Below, in pieces: positions 17,048-23,059 of a stretch of DNA of 23,059 nt (positions are counted from its first letter, which is position 1; every line of letters begins with the position of its first letter). The notes under the pieces were generated by a model. That model was given only the letters and a program-made list of their open reading frames with translations. It had not been told where the DNA came from and made no database searches. Where the stretch lies: NCBI GenBank assembly GCA_003567575.1, contig PWZG01000041.1, positions 1-23,059 of the forward strand, in the 5' to 3' direction. The translations under genes and the position numbers were made by a program. The DNA comes from PVC group bacterium (GTDB lineage Bacteria; Verrucomicrobiota; Kiritimatiellia; CAIKKV01; PXCX01).

Positions 17048-17323
17048 TCAGTCCGTGTTGTGGAAGCATTGTTCGAGGGTTTGACGCAACCATGGCAGAC
17101 GGGTACGTTCCGCGATGGTAGCCAGGGGCTCGGCGGCAAACAACCAGGCGCGTCGTACGGTCCCGTAGGGTTTCAAAGCCACCGAATCGCGAATCGATAC
17201 CCCGTTCATCAAGGCGGCAAAGATGCAAAAAATGGCGATCGCCACCGCCGCGCGCCGACGCGGTACCCCCGCATTGGTCTCCCGGCGTTTCAGCCCGATA
17301 TCGTCCGATCCGTAAGGTTTCAT
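17048..17323 (-). CDS. 91-aa single-pass membrane protein between MBOAT and SGNH genes
   Basis: A basic cytoplasmic N-terminus is followed by one TM segment (about residues 25-45) and a roughly 45-residue periplasmic tail rich in Leu and Arg. The tail pattern (ALKPYGTVRRAWLFAAEPLA then R-LPWLRQTLE) resembles, from memory, the region between the TM anchor and the SGNH domain in one-piece DUF459 proteins. That suggests a split anchor or partner for the SGNH enzyme, perhaps linking it to MBOAT. I chose ATG 17323 over the TTG at 17329 because AGGAA lies 10 nt before the ATG but only 4 nt before the TTG. The gene starts 23 bp after the MBOAT stop, so it is surely co-transcribed. The family relationship is inference. 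Confidence 0.7.
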   Translation of the reverse strand: MKPYGSDDIGLKRRETNAGVPRRRAAVAIAIFCIFAALMNGVSIRDSVALKPYGTVRRAWLFAAEPLATIAERTRLPWLRQTLEQCFHNTD

Positions 17324-17346
17324 AGTCAATGGTTTCCTGTAGTTTA

Positions 17347-18765
17347 TTAAAATTGGAAATAGATAAACGGAGCAACGCCGCGGGGGCCCATGGCCAGAAT
17401 CACGACCAGAACCATCGCCGCCAGCAGACCCTGCGCAATTACGGGCAAGCGGTTGAAGGCATCCCAGCCTCGTACTTGCCGGCGATTATCGAGGCATTGG
17501 GATGCCAGTCCCGCCACGATGGCCAACAGCAGTGTTGTACCCGGGAATTCCGGTGTGACGCGCCAGCGTGCCAGGTTGCGCAACATGACGCCCGCTTCGG
17601 CGAAGGTTTGTGATCGAAAGAAAATCCACGACAGACCGACCAGATGAAAGACGAGGCATTGACGCCCGAACCGTCGCCACCCGGTTAGTGTCGCCGCCCG
17701 CTTGGCCGGTCGTCCGGCTACAGCCCGCTCGATACAAAGGTAAACCCCGTGCAATGCGCCCCACACGATGAAGGTCCAGGCCGCGCCGTGCCACAAGCCG
17801 CCCAGTAGAAACGTCAGCATCAGGTTGCGGTAAACCCCCGCGGCGCCGACGCGTGATCCGCCAAGCGGAATGTACAGATAGTCGCGCAAAAAGGTGGACA
17901 GCGAAATATGCCAGCGTCGCCAGAAATCCTGGATTGAAGTGGCGGAATAGGGGGCATCGAAATTGATGGGGATATGAATACCCAGCAACAGACAAAAACC
18001 GATCGCCATATCGGAGTAGGCCGAGAAATCGCAGTAAATCTGAACCGCATAGCCGTAAACCGCCAAAAGGGTGTCGATGGCGCCATAAGCTTCCGGATAG
18101 GCGAAGACCGGATCCACGACGGTTTGGGACAGATAGTTGGCAATCACGGTTTTCTTAAATAATCCGCCCAGGATTAGAAATGTCGCCCGTCCCAAATCGA
18201 TCCGTTCCGGCGGCCGGAACGCGGCAAGTTGCGGCGCCAGATCGCGGGCCCGCACGATCGGCCCGGCGACCAGTTGCGGGAAAAAGCTCAAGTACAAGGC
18301 GAAATCAAGCATGTGCCGGGTTGGCGGCATGACGCCGCGATACACGTCGATCACGTAACTCAAGGCTTGAAACGTGAAAAAGGAAATACCGACCGGTAAA
18401 ACGATATCCAGCAATGGCAGCGAACAGGGAATTCCAAACCGAAATGCCAGCGCGTAGGCCTGTTCGACGAAGAAACCGTAGTATTTGAAAAACGCGATGG
18501 TCCCCAGGTTGAAGGCGACGGCCAGGACCAGAAACAATTTTCGCAATCGAGCGCCGTCGAACCGTTGCATGCTCCTCGCGCAGGCATGGTTCAAAATACT
18601 CGATGCGGCCAAAAGACCTAAAAAACGCCAATCCCAGTAACCGTAGAAAAAATAGCTGGCGCCCAGTAGCAACCATTTCCAAATTCCGGCAAACCGATAA
18701 AGCAGCCAGTGCGAACTGAGGACGACCAAAAAGAACAGCGCAAATTCAAGCGTTGGAAATATCAT
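17347..18765 (-). CDS. MBOAT-family O-acyltransferase (AlgI/DltB-like)
   Basis: This is a 472-residue polytopic inner-membrane protein. Family signatures are clear: QALSYVIDVYRG (about 133-144), FFPQLVAGPI (about 161-170), DFSAYSDMAIG (about 246-256), DFWRRWHISLSTFLRDYLYI (about 280-299) and GGLWHGAAWTF (about 322-332), with the invariant His at about residue 326. AlgI and relatives move acetyl groups from a cytoplasmic donor to a periplasmic acceptor system for O-acetylation of alginate, cellulose or peptidoglycan. Here the partner is the SGNH gene downstream. It probably O-acylates the polymer made by this locus. The ATG at 18765 gives the usual hydrophobic N-terminus; an in-frame TTG lies 6 nt upstream and no good Shine-Dalgarno is visible. 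It is the first gene of the leftward operon. Confidence 0.95.
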   Translation of the reverse strand: MIFPTLEFALFFLVVLSSHWLLYRFAGIWKWLLLGASYFFYGYWDWRFLGLLAASSILNHACARSMQRFDGARLRKLFLVLAVAFNLGTIAFFKYYGFFVEQAYALAFRFGIPCSLPLLDIVLPVGISFFTFQALSYVIDVYRGVMPPTRHMLDFALYLSFFPQLVAGPIVRARDLAPQLAAFRPPERIDLGRATFLILGGLFKKTVIANYLSQTVVDPVFAYPEAYGAIDTLLAVYGYAVQIYCDFSAYSDMAIGFCLLLGIHIPINFDAPYSATSIQDFWRRWHISLSTFLRDYLYIPLGGSRVGAAGVYRNLMLTFLLGGLWHGAAWTFIVWGALHGVYLCIERAVAGRPAKRAATLTGWRRFGRQCLVFHLVGLSWIFFRSQTFAEAGVMLRNLARWRVTPEFPGTTLLLAIVAGLASQCLDNRRQVRGWDAFNRLPVIAQGLLAAMVLVVILAMGPRGVAPFIYFQF

Positions 18766-19139
18766 GATCAATAACGCACAGGGTTAGGAACGCCATATCG
18801 TTCGACGACGGAAAACTTACCCGTTGAAGACCCGGGATTATAGACGGATGCAGACTTGGGATGCAAGCTGAAAAATATTAACATTGAAATTCCAACTTGA
18901 CAACCAAGCCCGGTTTTGCAATGCTTTCTCACATGAAAAACGGTATCAGACTTAGTTCAAAACGGCAACGTGTCCGTGCCGGATGGAAAGCGATTGGTTG
19001 TCAATACGATTCTTTACGATGGCATCGCGCGGCCGCGGCCTGATTTCACGCTTGCGGATCTCGGTTTTTATGTTGCAATTAAATCGAAACCAAGGGATAC
19101 TTCCCGGGATATAGATGTAATGGAAAGGGAATTTTCGTT
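18766..19139. other. Divergent intergenic region between the exopolysaccharide and regulatory operons
   Basis: This 374-bp region separates the MBOAT gene (-) from the receiver gene (+). It holds the leftward promoter at 18837-18866. Rightward candidates are weak: TTGACA at 18897-18902 lacks a good -10 box, and TTGCAA (19073-19078) with GATACT (19096-19101) at 17 bp matches 4/6 in each box. A GGGA-TACT-TCCC mini-dyad lies near 19094-19105. No ORF, RNA gene or sigma54 site was recognised. Confidence 0.6.
18837..18866 (-). promoter_or_regulatory. Predicted promoter of the leftward exopolysaccharide operon
   Basis: The minus strand carries a perfect TATAAT (18842-18837) preceded, after 18 bp, by TTGCAT (18866-18861, 3/6 to the -35 consensus). 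The start site would be about 18830, giving a leader of roughly 65 nt before the MBOAT ATG. The -10 box is consensus, while the weak -35 suggests activator dependence. A GGATGCA/GGGATGCA near-repeat (18846-18852 and 18859-18865) overlaps the -35 and spacer and could be a binding site. Confidence 0.5.
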
Positions 19140-19559
19140 ATGAGTGAACCAAAGCGTATTTTGGTTATTGAGGACGATTCGAGAGTGGCCGGATACCTGT
19201 CACGATTATTGCGCATGCTGGGATATCATGCCGATGTCTGCGATAACGGGGCGGATGGATTGCAAAAAGCGCATGATCCTTCATACGAATTGATTATTTC
19301 CGATCTTAACATGCCGGGCGAGCCCAGTCAGATGGACTTAATCCGCCGCTTGCGCGAGGTGCGTCCGAAATGCCCGTTGGTGGTGATTTCGGGATATCCT
19401 TCGCAAGATCGTTTGGAATCCTGTCGCGAGATAGGGGTGACGGAGTTTTTGACCAAGCCGTTTGAAGTTTCGTTTATTAAGAACATCCTTGACAACATGT
19501 TTGCGAATAAACAAGCCGCCGATTCGGCGGAAGGGACCATGAGCGAAGGGGAAAAATGA
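19140..19559 (+). CDS. Stand-alone response-regulator receiver protein (CheY-like)
   Basis: This 139-residue protein is a single receiver domain. Residues seen: the acidic pocket EDD (11-13), phosphoacceptor Asp55 in IISDLNMPG, Ser84 in VVISGYP and Lys106 in FLTKPFE, all correctly spaced for a functional phospho-switch. No output domain is attached, only a short charged tail (about 125-139). GGAAAGGGA lies about 9 nt before the ATG. Its stop overlaps the next start as ATGA, so it is translationally coupled to the KaiC-like protein, which is a plausible output partner. No histidine kinase is in the window. By position it probably reports an external signal to the polysaccharide locus; that is inference. 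Confidence 0.93.
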   Translation: MSEPKRILVIEDDSRVAGYLSRLLRMLGYHADVCDNGADGLQKAHDPSYELIISDLNMPGEPSQMDLIRRLREVRPKCPLVVISGYPSQDRLESCREIGVTEFLTKPFEVSFIKNILDNMFANKQAADSAEGTMSEGEK

Positions 19560-20521
19560 TTTCCAAAACACTAACCGGTGTATCGTTTTTCGATGACCGC
19601 TACGGCGGGGCGTATCGTGGCCGTTCCATGCTGGTTAGTGGTCGCGCCGGCAGCGGCAAATCGTTGTTCGGCCTGCAATTCATTGTCCATGGTGTCCGGC
19701 AGGGCGAGTGTTGCCTGTTGCTTTCGGGACGGCCGGTGGCCGATGTGGCGATATATGCGGATGCCATCGGACTGCCGTTGGGGGATGCCGTTGAAAACGG
19801 CTCCGTCATCGTGTTGGAATACAGCGACTATGTGCCCGGTCAGGTTCAGGAGTCCGAGCTGGTGCTGCCGTCGGATGGGATCGTGCAGTTGCAGGAAATC
19901 GTGCAATCCAATGCCGTCCGGCGCGTTGTGCTTGACACCTGTTTGCCCTGGATGACAATGGCCGCGCCCGACGGGCTGGCGCAGCATGCGTTTTCGTTTG
20001 TGCGATCGTTTGACCGGCTTGGGGTCACGACGGTCTTGACGCTGCCCAAACCGGTTTCACCGGTCGCTTTCAAACTCAAGCATATCCTGGAGGATATCGT
20101 GCCGATCTCGGTAAACTTGACGTGGGATGAAGACACGAGCCGCCGCAATTGGATTGTGAACAAATATCTTGGGGAGTCACGACTGGATGGCGGCGTTGAA
20201 TTTGACATTACTTCCGGGTTGGGTTTGCATGCCGCGCGGGGATCGACGCCGGCGGCATCCGATCCGGCCACCGATTTTCGCGCGACGCAAAACGGCGAGG
20301 GCCCTATGCCGTCCGGACCGTTGCCGGTCGATACCGCGGCAACTGATTTACAGATATCGGGCGTACAGCCGCCGCCGAAACGCGAGCGGATCCGCTTTTC
20401 CGACTTGGTCATTGGGAATTCCGGGAAACCATCCGAATCCGCGCAATCCGGGAGGGACGCGAAACCGGAGAAGCGTGAAACAAAACCATCGTTTGCCCGT
20501 ATCCTGGACGAATCAGAGTAA
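19556..20521 (+). CDS. KaiC/RAD55-like RecA-fold protein with disordered C-terminal tail
   Basis: This 321-residue protein has one RecA-superfamily domain (about 1-225). It opens with the KaiC-type TGVSFFDDRYGGAYRG lead-in, then Walker A GRAGSGKS (29-36) and a Walker B-like VVLDT (Asp127). In active KaiC-like ATPases the strand after the P-loop helix ends in a catalytic Glu pair; here it reads LLLSGRP (about 55-60), so hydrolysis may be impaired. Residues about 230-321 are Pro/Ser/Glu-rich and probably unstructured. The gene is coupled to the receiver gene by an ATGA overlap and stands 6 bp before the ExeA-like ATPase gene. KaiC-like proteins paired with receivers are common signalling modules. 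The fold is sure; the function is unknown. Confidence 0.85.
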   Translation: MISKTLTGVSFFDDRYGGAYRGRSMLVSGRAGSGKSLFGLQFIVHGVRQGECCLLLSGRPVADVAIYADAIGLPLGDAVENGSVIVLEYSDYVPGQVQESELVLPSDGIVQLQEIVQSNAVRRVVLDTCLPWMTMAAPDGLAQHAFSFVRSFDRLGVTTVLTLPKPVSPVAFKLKHILEDIVPISVNLTWDEDTSRRNWIVNKYLGESRLDGGVEFDITSGLGLHAARGSTPAASDPATDFRATQNGEGPMPSGPLPVDTAATDLQISGVQPPPKRERIRFSDLVIGNSGKPSESAQSGRDAKPEKRETKPSFARILDESE

Positions 20522-20527
20522 TGGTTT

Positions 20528-21382
20528 ATGTATACTGCGTATTGGCATCTTAGCGAATTCCCTTTTGAAAACATGACGGATACCCGCTTTGCGTATTTGT
20601 CGGACCAGCATCGGGAGGGATTGGCGCGCCTGCTGTACTTGGTTCGGGGACGCAAGCTCGGCGGGGTTTTAACCGGTCCATACGGGGTCGGCAAATCGAT
20701 GATTTTGGAACTTGTCGGACACAGTCTGCAAACCAGCGATCCGGATACTTCCAGGTTCGTGAAATTCGATACGCCGCCCGGTGGAACATCGGCTTTTGTA
20801 CGCCGGATGTTTCAAGCCATGGGGGATCCTCGACCGCCAACCGAAGCATCGGATGCATTGCAACGGCTGGATGCCATGGTGTCTTCCGATGGGGCGACGA
20901 ATAGCGAACCCGCTCGCCATACGGTTTTGGCCGTTGATGAGGCGCATTTGATCCGCGATCCGGCGACCTACGATTTTTTACATTTGCTGACTAATTTCCG
21001 CCTCGCCGATCGTGATAAGGATGTGCCGAAAGCCATGTTCACCTTATTGTTGGCCGGACATGACGACTTACAGCAGGCCTTGGAAAACCAACCATCGTTG
21101 CGACAGCGACTGCAATTGCTCTGGAAACTCGATGCGCTGGATGCGCGTCAGACCGCCGAATACCTGCAACGCCGAATTCAGGCCGCGGGGGGGCATGATT
21201 TGATGTTTGATGACGAGGCTATCCGTGAGATCCACCGCGCGTCTCGCGGATTGCCGAGGTTAATCAACAATATCTGTGATCTTTCCCTGATGATGGGATG
21301 TGCTTCCGGGGCGACACAAATCCAACGCAATATCGTACGGCAAGCAGTTGAGGACGGTGTGGGAGATGTTTCGGTGGCCTAA
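20528..21382 (+). CDS. ExeA/GspA-type AAA+ ATPase
   Basis: The product has 284 residues. It opens MYTAYWHLSEFPFENMTD, the ExeA-family start (tyrosine/Phe-Pro-Phe then a TPDP-like turn). Walker A is GPYGVGKS (50-57), Walker B LAVDEAH (134-140, Asp137/Glu138), the sensor 1 region LLLAGHDDL (about 163-171), an arginine-bearing LRQRLQLLW (181-189) and sensor 2 GLPRLINNICDLSL (about 251-264). ExeA proteins help assemble envelope secretion structures, and PEP-CTERM/exosortase loci carry a relative beside EPS genes. This one lacks the C-terminal peptidoglycan-binding extension of full-length ExeA. It may drive assembly of, or control, the export apparatus. Its TAA overlaps the stop of the opposite-strand gene within CTAA (21379-21382). 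Confidence 0.9.
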   Translation: MYTAYWHLSEFPFENMTDTRFAYLSDQHREGLARLLYLVRGRKLGGVLTGPYGVGKSMILELVGHSLQTSDPDTSRFVKFDTPPGGTSAFVRRMFQAMGDPRPPTEASDALQRLDAMVSSDGATNSEPARHTVLAVDEAHLIRDPATYDFLHLLTNFRLADRDKDVPKAMFTLLLAGHDDLQQALENQPSLRQRLQLLWKLDALDARQTAEYLQRRIQAAGGHDLMFDDEAIREIHRASRGLPRLINNICDLSLMMGCASGATQIQRNIVRQAVEDGVGDVSVA

Positions 21383-22767
21383 CTGTAGAAAAATTGTGCG
21401 GTAGCCTTCTGTATATCGCGGTCGGGCACGAGACGGATCCAGTGAGCGCTCAAACCGCTGGGGAAAACGTGGCAGGCGTAGCCGTTATTGGTGGTAATTT
21501 GCTGGTATTGATGCCAGTTGCCTGTGCCTTGGAAATCGAGTTCCACGGTTACCGTCAGCGGTTCGCTGCCGTCGTGGCTGAGGTGCAGGCATTTTTCGTT
21601 GAATCCGTTCATTAGAAACGGGTCGGAGGGAACGTCGGCTTGCAGCGATGTTTCCCACCATGGCCCGCCCCAGCCGGCGGGTTTCCCGCCAAAATGCCAG
21701 AGATCATCGGTTTTGCCGAACCATAAATTGGCTTGAGGCTGACCGGCGAAGGGGTTGGCATCACCGATCGGCGTGGTCTGGTCGCCGGCCAGAACCAGCA
21801 ACCCGTTCCATGAACAATAATCGCCGATAATCCGTAAGTGACGGCAGACCGGCACGACGCCCCGCAACGCGTTACCATAGGTCATCGCCGGCATTTCGTA
21901 GAATAAACCTCCGGCATCCATCAGCCAGCGTTCCGATTCCACTTCGCGGATACGGGGCCATTCCGTTGTGAACGCGTGATCCTGCGTGTGCGTACTCCTT
22001 GGCAGACGGTAGATCCGCCAGTCCGTTTCCGGCAGATAGACATATAGCAAGGCGGATGCCCGGTCCTGACCCACCGCGTAGATGGCATGCCCAAGATCCC
22101 CTTTGGCGCGACCGGTTACCGTATTGAACTGTGTGCGCGCAAGTATTCTCCATCGGTCGCCATCCCATTCCGCCAGCCGGCCGTCGCTTTCGTCGTGGGC
22201 GTAATCCTTGTCGAAATAACTGTTGTTGGCGACCACCACGCGTCCATGCCGGGTAAATGCATCCTTGAAATGCGGGCGATCCCGCACTTCCAGTTCGTCC
22301 ATCAGATTGAACAGCAGCGATACTTTGCGCGTGTTAACGTCGGCTTCGAAGAATTCGCCTTCCATACCCAGAAAATAAACCATGTTCGCCGGATTAGTCA
22401 AATGTCGCATAGTGGCTGCCAGACGCACATCGACCAATTTCTCGAAGGTATGCACTTTGCCAACAGGATCGATGGCATGCGGACCAATAATCAGTTGGTT
22501 GCTTTCGGCATGGATCAAGCGGTTGGCATACGTGCCGACACGGCCGGCTGGATGCTTTGTCATGCTCATCTCGTTATCAACCGAAAACAGGCCCGTTCCG
22601 TCGCCGCTTTTGGATTTGTGTGCAACGTAGGTTATAAACCAGAGTCGGTCCGCCCAGGGCATCAGCGCGCCGATTCCGGTTTCGGTACGGTTGGGAAAAT
22701 GATTGGCTTTTACAGCCAGATGCGGGAAAACGCCGTTTACATTGATCGGGTTGTGGTCTTTATTCAT
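21379..22767 (-). CDS. Uncharacterised protein, probably beta-propeller-like
   Basis: This 462-residue soluble protein has no signal peptide or TM segment. Many short beta-strand blocks with Trp/Tyr/Asp turns (LWFITYVAHK, MVYFLGMEG, GRLAEWDGDRW, LLVLAGDQTT, ANLWFGKTDDLWHFG) suggest a repeated-blade propeller up to about residue 375, followed by a beta-sandwich-like tail (about 385-462). I do not recognise a named family. Glycan-related functions are possible given the neighbourhood, but its opposite orientation and own promoter suggest a separate unit. The frame is open to a TTG at 22872, but that codon lies inside the predicted -35 box, so the ATG at 22767 is chosen; it has only a weak ribosome binding site. 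Confidence 0.75.
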   Translation of the reverse strand: MNKDHNPINVNGVFPHLAVKANHFPNRTETGIGALMPWADRLWFITYVAHKSKSGDGTGLFSVDNEMSMTKHPAGRVGTYANRLIHAESNQLIIGPHAIDPVGKVHTFEKLVDVRLAATMRHLTNPANMVYFLGMEGEFFEADVNTRKVSLLFNLMDELEVRDRPHFKDAFTRHGRVVVANNSYFDKDYAHDESDGRLAEWDGDRWRILARTQFNTVTGRAKGDLGHAIYAVGQDRASALLYVYLPETDWRIYRLPRSTHTQDHAFTTEWPRIREVESERWLMDAGGLFYEMPAMTYGNALRGVVPVCRHLRIIGDYCSWNGLLVLAGDQTTPIGDANPFAGQPQANLWFGKTDDLWHFGGKPAGWGGPWWETSLQADVPSDPFLMNGFNEKCLHLSHDGSEPLTVTVELDFQGTGNWHQYQQITTNNGYACHVFPSGLSAHWIRLVPDRDIQKATAQFFYS

Positions 22768-22844
22768 GGGGTCGCGCCGGTATTTGACATTGAAGTCACT
22801 TGGTTGCCGTTGATCATCCTGTTCCGGATGATTGTTTACGGGCA

Positions 22845-22872
22845 ATAATATCAGATCCCGCCTTGAATTCAA
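22845..22872 (-). promoter_or_regulatory. Predicted promoter of the propeller-like gene
   Basis: On the minus strand TTGAAT (22872-22867, 4/6) and TATTAT (22850-22845, 5/6) are separated by 16 bp. Transcription would begin near 22838, giving a leader of about 70 nt to the ATG at 22767 and excluding the TTG at 22872 as a start. A 10-bp inverted repeat abuts the -35 box. Confidence 0.45.
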
Positions 22873-22896
22873 CGTTTTGTTTGCGGAACAAAACGT
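22872..22896. promoter_or_regulatory. 25-bp dyad, candidate operator
   Basis: ACGTTTTGTT (22872-22881) and AACAAAACGT (22887-22896) are perfect 10-bp inverted repeats around TGCGG. The dyad touches the predicted -35 box of the 462-aa gene and ends exactly where the palindromic element begins. No T-run follows on either strand, so a terminator is unlikely; a dimeric regulator site is the simplest reading. It could instead be the outer part of the mobile-like repeat next to it. Confidence 0.45.
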
Positions 22897-23023
22897 AACT
22901 GTTCAGGTAGCCCGGCGATGGGCCCGTTTTGGGCGAAGTAAGTCAGGCATTCCTGCCTGACTCGACGCCCGTTCAGGAAAGTCAGCCAGGAATGACTGAC
23001 TTACTGGGGCTACCTGAACAGTT
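22897..23023. repeat. 127-bp nested palindromic element, MITE/REP-like
   Basis: The outer arms AACTGTTCAGGTAGCCC (22897-22913) and its exact complement (23007-23023) are 17-bp perfect inverted repeats. Inside, 22937-22962 and 22980-23005 are 26-bp inverted repeats with two mismatches. Each inner arm is itself a hairpin: GTCAGGCA-TTCC-TGCCTGAC (22939-22958, perfect) and GTCAGCCA-GGAA-TGACTGAC (22981-23000, one mismatch). GGGCG (22931-22935) and CGCCC (22966-22970) add further pairing. There is no coding capacity. The design fits a non-autonomous palindromic repeat mobilised in trans, such as a REP doublet or small MITE. I saw no second copy in the window and no clear target-site duplication. 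Confidence 0.75.
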
Positions 23024-23059
23024 TCAACAAAACTCTTATGCGTTCGAGCACCGGGGGAT

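Noticed and set aside
19846..20694. 282-aa minus-strand open frame
   Set aside because: Antisense to the KaiC-like and ExeA-like genes, both of which carry full ATPase motifs; its translation shows no domain.
22087..22848. 253-aa plus-strand open frame
   Set aside because: Antisense to the propeller-like gene and running through its promoter; no ribosome binding site and no recognisable domain.
22768..22872. TTG start adding 35 residues to the propeller-like protein
   Set aside because: The TTG falls within the predicted -35 box, upstream of the predicted transcription start; the extension is hydrophilic and domain-free.
22897..23023. CRISPR array or rho-independent terminator interpretation of the right-edge repeat
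   Set aside because: Repeats are inverted rather than direct and spaced, there is no spacer series and no T-run follows the stems.

Overview
The window looks like part of the chromosome of an uncultured, moderately high-GC, Gram-negative bacterium. The Gram-negative call rests on two large secreted proteins that end in an outer-membrane beta-barrel with a C-terminal Phe, and on several periplasmic TPR proteins with signal peptides. No marker in the window fixes the phylum. Codon use and domain style would fit a PVC or Hydrogenedentota-like lineage, but that is only an impression. There are no rRNA, tRNA or CRISPR features and no transposase genes.

About 18 kb (roughly 460-18900) is one exopolysaccharide locus built around a poly-N-acetylhexosamine (PNAG/Pga-like) machine. 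A rightward operon (769-5824) encodes a secreted TPR protein, a PgaC-like family 2 processive glycosyltransferase, a small one-TM proline-rich protein and a membrane-anchored GATase-like plus degenerate deacetylase-like protein. A leftward operon (18765 down to 5832) meets it tail to tail with a 7-bp gap. It encodes an MBOAT O-acyltransferase, a 91-aa membrane protein, an SGNH (DUF459-like) esterase/acyltransferase, two tandem paralogous TPR + PgaB-like deacetylase + beta-barrel fusions, and a 1285-aa membrane-anchored multidomain protein.

Proposed workflow (inference): the GT2 enzyme polymerises and extrudes the chain at the inner membrane. The MBOAT/SGNH pair O-acylates it in the periplasm. 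The one deacetylase domain that keeps all motif residues trims N-acetyl groups, and the chain leaves through a barrel that is covalently part of the deacetylase polypeptide. Four deacetylase-like domains are encoded, but only one keeps the catalytic and metal-binding residues. The other three look like pseudoenzyme carbohydrate-handling domains.

Downstream, divergent from the leftward operon across a 374-bp promoter region, is a three-gene regulatory set (19140-21382, +): a stand-alone response-regulator receiver, a KaiC/RAD55-like RecA-fold protein without the usual catalytic Glu pair, and an ExeA/GspA-type AAA+ ATPase. A convergent gene of unknown function, with overlapping stop codons, occupies 21379-22767 (-). 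The right edge carries a 25-bp dyad and a 127-bp nested palindromic element resembling a MITE or REP unit. The left 768 bp hold no convincing gene, but do contain a 21-bp palindrome, short direct repeats, a sigma70-like promoter and a roughly 270-nt leader with two GC hairpins.
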